DNA of 64,000 bases, taken from assembly GCA_040954595.2 (NCBI GenBank), contig CM082593.2, positions 8,184,001 to 8,248,000 on the forward strand. Direction: 5' to 3'. The notes under the pieces are model-generated. The model searched no databases, was not told the origin of the DNA, and worked only from the letters and a program-made list of their open reading frames with translations. This DNA is from Balanoglossus misakiensis. Taxonomy: Eukaryota; Hemichordata. Position numbers and translations under genes: made by a program. This document shows, piece after piece, positions 25,219 through 35,555 of the stretch (the first letter of the stretch is position 1; each line of letters begins with the position of its first letter).

Positions 25219-26630
25219 ATTTCTTCTACTTCTTCTTCTTCTTCTTCTTGTGTCGTTTTTTTGTCCAGCTAGATCTTGAAAACGGCTGACCCTACAAATC
25301 TCACATTTGGCACAATGGTGCAGGCCTATGAGAGCTGGTGCAGTACCCTTGTGAATGTGTAATTAGTCATGTGACCTGATGACCATATATGGGCAAAATT
25401 TTCAATTTGGCCTAATTTGCATATGAATGGAGATATCAAAATTCTGTTCAGATGCTTTGTGGACCATATGGCCAGGGTTCTACATGCCAAATGTCAAGGC
25501 CATAAGCCATGTCAATTTTGAGAAGAAGATTTTTAAGTATTATTTTCCATATTTTTCGCCCAAGCCATGGGCCTATACTTTACATAGTTAAGCTATGACC
25601 ACAGATTATTTTGGATAAATATACATACATATCTCAAAATCTGTTTGACCGATCAATTCCAAAGTTGCTGTGCAGCTAGCCTAGCATTTGTTAATCATTT
25701 TAAGCGAAAAAAAATAACATGAAAAATCAACCGATTTTTTTATATTAATTTTTTTATTAAATTTACAACCTTTACTTATACCTCCATAGTAAAGCTATGT
25801 CCACGTCTTATTGTGGAATTCTGGTCTGTGCAATGGTCCTGTAAAGTGACTGTCTATTGGCCAGTAAGCAGAATGGGACCAAAATAAAAGGCAAAATTTT
25901 GGGCTCACCTGTGACACTTGCATATCTCATTAATTATGTGCATACCTAATTCCAGGCTAACCAATAGGGCTATAGGTTTGGTTTTTGATGAACATGGACC
26001 AGTATAGGGTCAAAATTTCTTGCCCAAATTTTGCATGACCTCAGGTGACCTTTGACCTAATTTACCAGATCTTGGCATCCAGAGCAGGTACAGACTTGGC
26101 GTTTGGAGGGTTGGGACTAAAATTGAAAAGCCAAAATTGGGGGTCACCTGTGACACCTGCCTACCTCATTAATTATGTGCATACCTAATTCCAGGCTAAC
26201 CAATAGGGCTATAGGTTTGGTTTTTGTTGAAGATGGACCAGTATAGGGTCAAAATTTCTTGCCCAAATTTTGCATGACCTCAGGTGACCTTTGACCTACT
26301 TTACCATATCTTGGCATCCAGAGCAGGTACAAACTTGGCGTTTGGAGGGTTAGGACTGAAAGTGAAAAGCCAAAATTGGGGGTCACCTGTGACACCTGCA
26401 TATCTCATTAATTATGTGCATACCTAATTCCAGGCTAACCAATAGGGCTATAGGTTTGGTTTTTGTTGAACATGGACCAGTATAAAGTAAAAATTTCTTG
26501 CCCAAATATAACATGACCTCAGTTGACCTTTGACCTACTTTACCATATCTTGGCATCAAGAGCAGATATGCTTATTGCTATGTTGCTATGTGCATGTTGG
26601 CTTGGGCCCGCTATTGCTGCTTGCAGCTAT
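25219..26630 (+). repeat. Diverged unit 4, body of the outer element
   Basis: It is clearly homologous to units 1-3 (CTAGATCTTGAAAACGGCTG and following) but much more diverged, so it is older. It begins with a CTT microsatellite. It carries an extra stretch of about 200 bp (25598-25797) bounded by CATAGTTAAGCTATG and CATAGTAAAGCTATG. It contains three sub-repeats of exactly 239 bp with DR1 sites at 26046, 26285 and 26524. Confidence 0.75.
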
Positions 26631-27918
26631 ATTTGTTTTGTGTATCTACTGCAGTTTCTTTTTTCTAATCCCTGTAACGTGATGAAATACCCAGAATTTA
26701 GTTTATATGTGTGTATAGTCATCACTGTTATTATGCAAAATTTGAATTCAAATCAGGCCTACAATTCATTTGTCAACAATAACAATGGCCGTTACACGCA
26801 AGTGGAGTACAGGGTATATTAGCATGTTGTTTGGAGAAGAGCAAGAAATTGCATTTTGTACACAGAACAAGAATACAATGCACTATTTTATGTTCTCTGG
26901 CAACTTCCACAGGGTTTAATAATATCTTCTCTATTCAATCTGTATGTTATGAGAGCTGATATAACAAGCCCTATGATTGGATGATGCCCTGGGGATGGCA
27001 ACACTTCTCCTTTGACATACTGTACCCTTGTTTCTGTTCTTCAAGTATTCTAGGGACTTCCATTATCAGTTTGGTTTTATCTGGGTTTGGATTTTTGAAA
27101 CTTCTGAGGGGGATGTCGCATTAGGAAAACATAAATCCCAGCGGAATATAATGTCATCATTTGCAAAAAAATGGGAGTTAAAAAATTAAATGAAACTAAC
27201 TTTCTGCAAATTCTTCCCCTAACAAAAACATAGGGACATCAGTTACTTTTCTGAAAGTTAACCAATGAACCAGGGATGCATTACAAATACGTGACATTTG
27301 GGACATTTCAGCCAGTCAAATTGTTCCACTACATATTCAACCTCCTTTGGAAACTAACTACTTCAGTACTTGTGTGTGTGTAGTGAAAGGAAAACGTGAC
27401 AATGGTCTAAATGTGAGGTTGATATGCAAAGTGCAGCCAACATTCTACAGCTCAAACACTCTATAGATGATGAGAAATCTATGCAGTGGTCCTGACATTG
27501 CAATCATTAACAATATTACCTCAATTTATCTCAAACCACAAGTTTATTTTGTCTTCACGTTACTTTGTGGTGATTGCTTCACTGTAACAGATGAAGTCAG
27601 CAAAAGTAATTATTAAGGGGGAAAATCAGTTTGTGATTAATTAACAATGGAATAGAAGTCAACAACTTACAAGTAATTAAATTTGACATCACCGTTGATT
27701 TTAATTTGGCTCCCTGGTAAGATGGTTAATGAAGCTAGCCTGGGCTACAAAAACAAGTCATTGTCAATGACATAGTCCCCACTGGATAAAGAGCATTGGA
27801 GGAAAAGCAAGGAAGCATGAAATCAGTCAACACATCTGCAAAATGGCTCTGATTGTGATTCAGAATGTGGACCTGGAGCATATCAAGAAAAAAATGTACA
27901 TGTACATCCGGCAGTCTA

Positions 27919-28275
27919 TTAAAGGGGAAGTTCGGTCCAGCTGATTTCTACATAATTTGGTAGCTTTGAGGTCACTCTTTCAGAAAGAAAAAAAACATTT
28001 TCGCCATGAATAAGTCGCGCGATTTTTTAAAAAAACGGGAGAAATTTAGCAGAATTTCCAATATGGCGTTTACTGTAATTTGAATCATGGGAAAAAAGCG
28101 CCAGGACCAACTTCCGCCCAACTTGGTATGGGTGATACCATTTTCCAATTGGTGTCACTGGGTGACAGTTACACCAATTGGAAATTCTGCCATCTTTCCC
28201 TCGATTTTTTTTTTAATTGCGTGACTTATACATGGCGAATATGTAGAAATCAGCTGGACTGAACTTCCCCTTTAA
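27919..28275. mobile_element. Family H foldback MITE
   Basis: The inverted repeat of about 35 bp is nearly perfect: TTAAAGGGGAAGTTCGGTCC at 27919 against its inverse ending at 28275, with TTAA at both ends. A second perfect hairpin lies inside (TTCCAATTGGTGT 28143-28155 with ACACCAATTGGAA 28171-28183). 357 bp, single copy in the window. Confidence 0.75.
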
Positions 28276-28908
28276 GGAGTGACCACTTCAATCCAATTAT
28301 TACAACTTTACCACCTAGCTTAGTGACAAAAATCACCAGAGCTCGTTTTAAGTTTGCCAGACTCCTTGATGTTGAATCTTCACAAATGGGAAATCAGTGG
28401 TGAACAAGTTCAAAAAGTTTCTACTGAAACGAGTTTATTATATTGTCTGTACATACAGAAGGCAGAAAATGCAATTTGGAAAAAAAATGAATAACTAGAA
28501 AGTCACTCAATTTCTTCAGAAATGCGGTATGCTTATAGTCAATTATTCTATTGAATTACATCTTCTAACAGTGGCCAATATTTCAGTTGAAATGAAAGAA
28601 AATGGATAATTGATTTACTCAACATTGCTTACTATGTTTTCTTTTATCAGTGAAGTGATTAGCTGTCAACACTTACTTGACATAATGCAACATTTGAAAA
28701 TGTCACCGACTTACAGTCAAAGGAAACGTGTAATTAAATCAACCTACAATTTTCCTCAGCAAACATGATGCCTATTTAGGTCAATATAAGGTAGAACTCC
28801 AACATGAGGCAAAACCCTGCCATAGAAACTATTCTCCATGACTGGATTTCTATTAAACATACACTGATCACATCAAAGTTATTATCTTCTATCTTTTTTT
28901 TTCAGCTA

Positions 28909-29064
28909 CAGTCAAACCTCTGTTAGTGGCCACCTCTATATAGTGGCCACTTTGTTACAGTCCCTGTGCAATTCAGATGTGCGTTAATTACCTGTCTAAT
29001 AAAGGCCACCTGTCTATAAAGGCCAGTTTAGGAAAGTCCCTTGACTGGCCACTATACACAGGTT
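28909..29064 (+). mobile_element. Family C MITE, copy C1
   Basis: It begins TA|CAGTCAAACCTCTGTTAGTG. It continues with the GGCCACCTCTATATAGTGGC block, GTTACAGTCCCTGTGCAATT and two CTGTCTATAAAGGCCA-like blocks. The right terminus is degraded (ACACAGGTTCA). The TA target and CAGT end resemble Tc1/pogo-type MITEs (inference). Confidence 0.72.
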
Positions 29065-29623
29065 CAGGCCAGTTTAATTGTTCTGTTTATTGATACATGC
29101 TGAATCATTTGCAATTGAATACTGTCATTTCACATCACCACTGACAGCTCTACTCACAGTTTTGATGAAAACTTCACTTACATTTGACACTTTTCAAGTA
29201 TCAACTCAACTCATTCATGCAATGACAACTTCACTCACAATCCATCAGAGATGCTCCACACAATGGGTTACAGTTTTTGGCTATGTACCATTAATTATGC
29301 CATAACGACCATATTATGCAATAAAGAGAATAATATAATTTCTTCAAGAAAAACATAGCGTCAAGGACATTGACACTGCGGTCCCATTTGCAATTACACA
29401 GAAATATGTATACACCAGAATTATAATCACAGGTGACATTGGCAAGCAGATATGACCTAACTATACATAAATATGGAAATGTAAAAAAAAAATTAACTAT
29501 AGGCCAATCAAGTGTCATGGCAATCTTAGAAGCAGTGCTAGAAAAATTGATATTTGACTAAAAATTGTCTGTACAAAACACATATGACAAGCAACTTCTT
29601 TTAATTAGCCTTGGGACAGATAG

Positions 29624-29690
29624 ACAGACAGACAGACGCAACTGATTCCATAAGGTCCCATGGTATATATATACATACCAAATGGGACCT
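29624..29690. repeat. GACA microsatellite next to a hairpin
   Basis: A run of GACAGACAGACAGAC is followed by AGGTCCCATGGTAT (29653-29666) and ATACCAAATGGGACCT (29675-29690), which pair across a TA-rich loop. Confidence 0.55.
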
Positions 29691-30912
29691 AACAATACCA
29701 GTGTCTACAAGAAATAATATCAAGAGGCTGTATAAACTTTGTAGATCAAGTGATCTTAACAAATGAATTACTTTTAAACTTATATGTAATACGCCAAATG
29801 AACTAGCATTTATGAAAGCAGTAACTTTTATGAACATTTGGCATCTCCTTTGATTTTATATTATAGTCAGATAATTTCTGTGATGTGCTTTGAAAAGTCA
29901 AGATGTGACTTCATTCAAACACAAGACAACATATCTGCAAATCTCAATATGATACATACAGTAATCATAATTTTATTTCAATAACGCCCCAACCCCGTGA
30001 AAAAATGCCAACAGCAAAATATGCAGAGAATGGGTGGCATAGAAAATGTGCGCTGCTATTTGCAGGGTCCAATGAATTGGTTTTGTTAAAGACTAGCCCC
30101 GGTCTAATATCAACTTTCAACAAGCCTGTCATCAAACTTAGGTCGGGATTAAAATTGGCATGTGATCTTTGGATTTTTTTGTTGAAAATCACGATTTGTA
30201 GCTGTGCATGAGACTTCAAAGGGCCGATTTTCAACATAGAACTGGACCTCGTTAACAAATACCACATACAGACCCTGGCTGTTTGAAGTATTGCCCTCAA
30301 TGACTAAAACAGGAATACGAAAGCCATAAAAATAATCTAACTGGTGTCATTTATTATGGAGTCTGCATTCCACTGGAAGTGTATGACCGCAATAAAATTC
30401 TGCGGACTGGGGATGATGAATCTTGCGCGTTTGCTCAGCTGAATTTGACTGTACACTTTGCAATCAGCAAATTGAAGATGTCAACAAACAGCGGTCGATT
30501 GCACGCGTATCAGTCACCCTTGTATCTGAGATTTCGACATGAAAATCGTCTCATCATTATGAGATAGGGACCCTTCAAAGCCGTGTTAACACCGTGACTT
30601 ATATGTACACACGTATACTAAGAGTAAATAAAAAAGTATGTCACTGTCCGATTATTTATCTTTTTGATGACTTCCACCCCAAACCACGGCCGTCCCCGAG
30701 GACAATTTCGAGTCAATTTCATTGAATGTCAAGTCAATTTCTGGTCACCGGTTTACGAGGTCATAAATCGCAGCAGGTTGTGCATCATGACACTATCTGT
30801 TGACATTAAAACTAATTTTAAATACTCAAAGTTTTTTAATAATCTGAAGTGGCGATCTTGTTAAGTTGTCTGGCGTGTTTATATACGATCGAAACATTGG
30901 ATTAAAATGCAA

Positions 30913-30918
30913 ACTTAC
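30913..30918 (-). other. Consensus 5' splice donor GTAAGT
   Basis: The minus strand reads CAT AA|GTAAGT directly after the coding exon. It is a perfect six-base match to the metazoan donor and leaves the exon in phase 2. The in-frame TAA that would end the open frame overlaps the donor and is therefore intronic. Confidence 0.85.
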
Positions 30919-31250
30919 TTATGTGATTTGATAACTCGTTTGAGCTGGCTTTTCCCTTGCTGTTGAGCAGATTCCGCGGATATTCCCAAACGTTTTTGTT
31001 TTTTGTTCGGATGACCGATTACACCCGCTTGTTGTTGTTGATGTTGAAGCTGCATTGCCTGTTGGTCTCGCAAAGCCTGCGTGGCCGGTCTGATCACTGA
31101 CCGGTACTTGTCCAGTTCATTTTGCAGACGCTGTATGAGTTCATCTTTCTCGTCTAATTCCAACTCCAGCTCGTCGATGAGCTCATCCCTCTGTCGCAAC
31201 TCCTCGATTTTCTCTTGCAGCGCGTACTGCAGATCTCGTAGAGTGCCCAT
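30919..31250 (-). CDS. PRKG1: First coding exon of a cGMP-dependent protein kinase, PKG I beta type (partial)
   Basis: PKG is a cytosolic serine/threonine kinase activated by cGMP; this exon encodes only its N-terminal regulatory segment. The 110 complete codons begin [20 protein letters not shown], which I recognise as the PKG I beta N terminus. Leucine or isoleucine recurs every seven residues (L4, L11, L18, I25, L32, I39, L46, I53), the parallel coiled coil used for homodimerisation and anchoring. Residues 63-74 are glutamine-rich. Residues 86-94 (KRLGISAES) are the autoinhibitory pseudosubstrate with its ISAE core. The following basic tail, to H110, does not resemble the vertebrate beta tail. 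The exon ends two bases into codon 111 at a GTAAGT donor. The shared vertebrate sequence resumes near SKDLIKEA, so that junction is expected. The cGMP-binding and kinase domains must lie on exons beyond the window. An in-frame ATG exists at 31397, but the start at 31250 matches the family and has a good context (GCGATGG). Reading 30915-31397 as a complete 160-residue protein would be wrong, because its stop lies inside the donor. Confidence 0.93.
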
Positions 31251-32215
31251 CGCAGCGACCCAAGAAAGCACGGGGAGACGGGGAGGAGACACACAGCAGC
31301 GACCGTAGTAGCAAACGCCCGATAGACACAATCCACAGACACCGTAGTATCCAAGAGACTTTCTCATCCCATCACTGGCTCCCGGGTTGTGTTTCATTAA
31401 TTCAAACCAGGTATATTCCAGACGATTCCATCTTAACGCTGCGTCTTAAGTTTTCTTACGCGATTCTTACACACATGAACAAACCGGGCACTATGTATAG
31501 TACCAAACTGAATGCGGCGATCGCTGAATGTGTTTCCCGATGACACGCCTTTTTGTATCCTTGCCGTGTGATCCTCTCGAGTGATTTGCGAAGATGGTAG
31601 GCCAACTGGACAAGGCAATCAAGCGCACGATTTAAGGCACTACCAGGTTTCCCTCACAAGGTAATTCTACCCAACTCTTCGTCTTCGCACGCTTAAACGC
31701 AACTGAAAACGCGGATAACTTTAATATAAATACCGTTATTGCAAATACCGGTACTTTAATGTAGCTGGCAATTCCAACAACTGCCATCACTCCCCCATCG
31801 GAGGAACTCAGTCCAAAAATACACTATTTTGGAATCGATTTCACCTGGCTCACTCTACACGTTTATCGGATGTTTCTCCTCGAAGTATTATCGATTCATT
31901 TCCGGACAAAAATAGCAGTCTAGATGTGGCATCGCACATTTGTCGCCACATTTGTAAAACTTCGTCGCATTGCACTGAATACGACAACTGGCTATAACAT
32001 TAAAAAGCTATGTACACGGCTATAATCGCGGGGACAACAATTCCTTATTATATTCGCCGCACGGAGCTGAGACAATTATAGCGACTCGGTCGCCATGGAA
32101 ACCCGCGTTTCAGAAAACCGCGGCACAGTGGCGGACTTGCAGCGAAGCGATAGCCACCAAATGCGTTCTAAATATACGTATATACGTACAGAATGCATCG
32201 CGAGATTTTGAAAAA
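31251..32215 (-). promoter_or_regulatory. CpG-rich 5' UTR and probable promoter region of the PKG gene
   Basis: CpG pairs are frequent from the coding exon to about 32215, and most dense at about 31860-32215 (for example the segments around 32035-32065 and 32080-32145). They are scarce in most of the rest of the window. This is the usual pattern of an unmethylated promoter in an otherwise methylated genome. The region immediately precedes the family-supported start codon. I cannot place a transcription start or a TATA box with confidence, and an upstream non-coding exon cannot be excluded. The contrast is seen directly; promoter function is inferred. Confidence 0.6.
32089..32102 (+). promoter_or_regulatory. 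RFX-type X-box (GTCGCCATGGAAAC)
   Basis: The 14 bases match every position of the imperfect-palindrome X-box consensus RYYNYYATRRNRAC bound by RFX/DAF-19 transcription factors. It lies in the CpG-rich region about 840 bp upstream of the PKG start codon. RFX factors typically drive genes for cilia. The match is seen; binding is inferred. Confidence 0.45.
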
Positions 32216-32878
32216 CCAACCAAAAACATCAACTTCCTCAAGATCTTCTATGCAATCACATTCACAATATCTCAGCCTTGATGCTTACAGTTCTTCTAAA
32301 TGCATGGATTCACGAGCAGAAATTTAACATGTAAACTGAGGCAATGAAAAGAGAAACTGGTTATTTATTTCACTTGTCTTCTAGTTTGATGATAATGAAG
32401 TAGCATTTATTGTTCAGCTTTATTTGATTACAAAGCATCAATAATATCAACTTATGTACAATGTCCGCAAACTGGCCTTGACCAGAATACATAATCTTCC
32501 AGTAGTCATCCCCACAAATATACGGTAGACTTCACCCAGACAGTTATTGTCCATTTCAACACATCTTCGAGAAAGTCTTTGACAGTGTCAAAAATAAACT
32601 GACAAGAGAGGTCAGATTGAGCCAGTACAGATAAACACACGAAACTTGCTAAAGTGTTCACATAGAGAGTACTGTGACAGAATTTCACACCGAGGGCACT
32701 AATCAAATAAACAGTTTTCTCTGGAGGATTTCTAGTTTGAAGACTACTGTGTAACAGTCATGCTGACTTTGGAGACAAAAAGTTAAATGTCCCAATTTTT
32801 AGGGAAATATCACTTTTTTGGATGCATGTATTTCTGAAAATCAGCTTGCGCATGTTTGTTTGGTGGTGCTCTTTTTTT

Positions 32879-32970
32879 CGCGTGTGCCACCCACTGAAAA
32901 TCTGTGACTGGCTGAATCTCAATTTGCCATGGTAACTATAGGTTATTTTCCATAGGTGACCGTATACCTT
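32879..32970 (+). mobile_element. Family I, right half only
   Basis: It matches I1 from CGTGTGCCACCCACTGAAAA to GTGACCGTATACCTT, including TTTGCCATGGTAAC. The left half is absent. It lies about 1.6 kb upstream of the PKG start. Confidence 0.65.
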
Positions 32971-34434
32971 GAACCACCAAACTGAAAATTCCAGCGAGTG
33001 TTGTTATGTAGGAAGTGAATGTTACTATACATACTGCCAGCAAAATTAGCCACTGCAAAATATAATCTCAGAATTCCTAAGTTGTAAATGATACTTGTAA
33101 AGCAATATGATGGTACAAGAGTGAAAAGGCATGAGAGAATGATAGGAATTTGTTATTGATTGAGTCACTGTTCAAATGGTTTCAATGGGTGGCCCATGGA
33201 AAAACATTGCCAGACTCTGATGATAGCCACATGTCTGGTATTGAGCCAAACTGATAATCATCAAATCAATGGGACATTTCAGACTCTGCATATCCGGGGT
33301 AAAGTTTGTGTTTGTAACAGCGGAAGTGTGTGTTCCAAATATAACATCTTCAAGTTATTTTTTGTCCAATGTGAACCGTCGAGAAGTTGAGCTGGCACTG
33401 GGATTGGAGTCAGACTATCATTACGACTGACCTTTCACTCAAAGAGAGATGCCTAACTGGTACATATCATTACATATAAAAACTTCATGTGTTCACAGTA
33501 GAAGTTGACCTTGATTGACCTTCACTGAAGTGATCTAAGTTCATCTCTGGGTTGACCTTGACTGACCCTGACTGAGGTGATCCCCACAGACATGAGACAC
33601 AGTGGCCTGATGTATACTATAGAGGACGGATGTTTACATGTTTATACAACATCATGACTATTGCATAACATGTCTGACCTCTTTTTCCTCCCTGACTATT
33701 ATGATGTAACAGAGAAAGTGACTTAACTATTTGATTTGTTTTCACAAGTATCTCATCTCCCTACAGATGACAAACTTATGAATTTTATCTGCCTTCCTAT
33801 CTCTCAGCCCACTATTCAAACACAATGATCATACTGTTATTTGCATAATACATCACCATCTAAGTTTTTTTTTGTATTAACATTTAACATCGTCCACTTC
33901 AGCTGGTATTTGCTGTGAACTAAAACAAGTCTGAGATCTAATCATTTTGACAGCATTATCACAAACAGTTTTTCAAGTGGCCAGACAGCTCGTCTGCTCT
34001 ACCTGACATCATCTTCATTATTGGATCGGAGGACAGTCAAAATGAGAAAATTATTTGTTTTGTTTTGTTTGATTTCGGACGCTGATTTTATAATCCAAAT
34101 ATCAACCAAAGAGTTTTCAATCTGACAAAAAAACCCACCTCAATCGAATAGTTTGCAAAATCTATAGGTACAGCAAAAATAATCTGGATAGCCAACTAGT
34201 CTGTTTCATTCAAGTCATAATGAATCTTTAAATACTACAGGGGTGCACTATAACAGTATTTTTAAAGAGTCTACAATATGTCGTGTAGAAGGTGCAAGAA
34301 ATAATGCCGTATACTGAGATGTATTGCTTTACATTAGTGATACAATTTATGATACCTGCCATGTGTGGTGTGTAATCGCATTGAAATTGTGTGAAGTTAA
34401 GGGAGCCCATAGTGCGATCGGCACTCATCTCTGG

Positions 34435-34602
34435 CAGTGTTTTTGTTAAGGGCGGTACCTAGGTAAAATCTACCAGAGTTCCCGAGTCATTTTACCGGGG
34501 TTCCCCTGGGTGTATCAATGTAGTTATATTAGGGGGTTGTAGAAATGTTACCGGGGTTCCCAAATCCATTACCAATGTTTCCCAACCTTAGCAAAAACAC
34601 TG
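34435..34602. mobile_element. Short hAT-like MITE with target duplication
   Basis: The terminal inverted repeats CAGTGTTTTTGTTAAGG and CCTTAGCAAAAACACTG pair over 17 bp with one mismatch. TCTGG flanks both sides (34430-34434 and 34603-34607). CAGTG ends are typical of hAT elements, but those usually give an 8-bp duplication, so the class is uncertain. Confidence 0.55.
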
Positions 34603-35555
34603 TCTGGGTAGCATGCATACACGCAATGCATTGTGGAACTGGTATTCAAAGGACACATGTTACATGTAGCTATGCGGAGAATGCTGATTTGATATAACCA
34701 TGATGATTGGTCTGTCACTTTTGTGGTTACACACACATGCTTAGGAGGATATTACCCTAGTCGTTTACGTACCAGACCTACATACCATATGTGACGAGTT
34801 AAGTCAGACATCAACACTCCCTCGCAATCAAAAATGAAACAGATGTTTTATTACAACAGGTGTGTCTCTGCAGTATCATTCACACATTCACTGAGAATGA
34901 TGGTTCATGCGCTCAAAATCGCTAAATTTCCAAGCTTTCCAAGGAGTATTTCCATTTATTTTCCAGGCATTGAGGTCAAAATCACCCTTTCTAAAGGTGC
35001 TCGTGCAGTATTGTGTCAATTTAAAAAATATTTCACTATTTTCCAGGAGCGAATTCCAGCAAAAAGAATAGAAACGTAGGTCCAACACTTTTACCCTCAA
35101 ATAGTTCATATTTTACTGACACAAGAATCTGAGCTGTCTTCAGCAAAGAATCCCTGTTTTGCATTCAACTGCAGACACGCATCTCCTGAATTCCTGTGTA
35201 AACATATTTATGGGCATGTGACATGATTAATCACTATTGCAAAGCTTTTGATCAGTTTTCTATGGGAGACTGGAAAGCCCCAAACTAATCAAACATAGCT
35301 GCGATTTAGTCAAGCATATACCATGGTGGCTATAAAGTCTGTCCAACTGAACCAATACATTATGTCACTACAGACCAAAATTACCGTGACTTGAAAAGCC
35401 AGATGTATCTCTGAAGACCCACTCTCTCTGTTTAAAAACATACGTCAATTTTCCACTCGCGATATTTTGCTCTCATTGTCTGTAAAAATGTTTGTGTTCT
35501 GGGAAGCCAAAGAAAATGTCATAGAGGCACCTTGGAACTGTACCAGAGTTTCCCT

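Larger units (their letters stand above)
22488..26536 (-). promoter_or_regulatory. Array of twelve perfect DR1 nuclear-receptor half-site pairs
   Basis: TGACCTTTGACCT (AGGTCAAAGGTCA on the minus strand) occurs at 22488, 22727, 22942, 23600, 23839, 24054, 24712, 24951, 25166, 26046, 26285 and 26524. This is the textbook direct repeat with one-base spacer bound by RXR heterodimers, HNF4 and COUP-TF. Each site sits at the same place in an internal sub-repeat. The match is seen; occupancy in the animal is unknown. Confidence 0.6.
21786..26630. mobile_element. Outer rolling-circle-like element, itself carrying a nested copy
   Basis: It starts with a perfect 12-bp-arm hairpin (AGGGCCCAAGCC, 5-base loop, GGCTTGGGCCCT; 21786-21814), then ATTGGTATTACTGGG and a T-run. 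It ends GGCTTGGGCCCGCTATTGCT followed by GCTTGCAGCTAT. The hairpin arm GGGCCCAAGCC is the inverse of the GGCTTGGGCCC at the far end, giving subterminal inverted repeats. Its own body is 21786-21835 plus 25219-26630; the rest is the nested element. No open frame of transposase size is present. Hairpin end, subterminal inverted repeats, tandem body and T-rich target fit a non-autonomous Helitron/Helentron-like element; that class is inferred. Confidence 0.5.
21740..26880 (+). mobile_element. Family E element (E1), split by a 4.85-kb insertion
   Basis: The left part (21740-21785) starts TTAAAGCCCCATTAGATGTA and runs to a GTATTTTT tract. The right part (26631 to about 26880) resumes with GTTTTGTGTATCTACTGCAG. 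In the uninterrupted copy E3 (56604-56962), and in inverse copy E2 (38157-38479), these two parts are contiguous. The copy is therefore a complete element opened by the tandem block between them. The right terminus is eroded. The coordinates given include the insertion. Confidence 0.75.
26881..30912. other. Intronic stretch next to the PKG exon
   Basis: Apart from the H and C1 elements and the GACA/hairpin unit, no exon, RNA gene or repeat could be recognised. From about 30000 the overlapping frames on both strands lack domains. CpG density rises only on reaching the exon. Confidence 0.5.
1..30918 (-). other. Probable first intron of the PKG gene (partial)
   Basis: Everything downstream of the donor at 30918 on the minus strand, to the window edge, should be intron, unless an alternative or downstream exon was missed. 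Scanning for the first shared PKG exon (SKDLIKEA and the first cGMP-binding motif) did not reveal it. Reading frames here are short, overlap on both strands, or fall inside repeats. Long first introns with alternative first exons are usual for PRKG1, so an alpha-type first exon could lie inside or beyond the window. Confidence 0.55.

Noticed and set aside
31081-31308. Serine-rich plus-strand frame opposite the PKG exon
   Set aside because: The repeated serines and arginines are the antisense of the leucine/glutamate codons of the zipper.
30915-31397. A complete 160-residue open frame taken as a whole small protein
   Set aside because: The stop overlaps a consensus GTAAGT donor, and the family start is the internal Met at 31250. 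It is a first exon with a 5' UTR extension.
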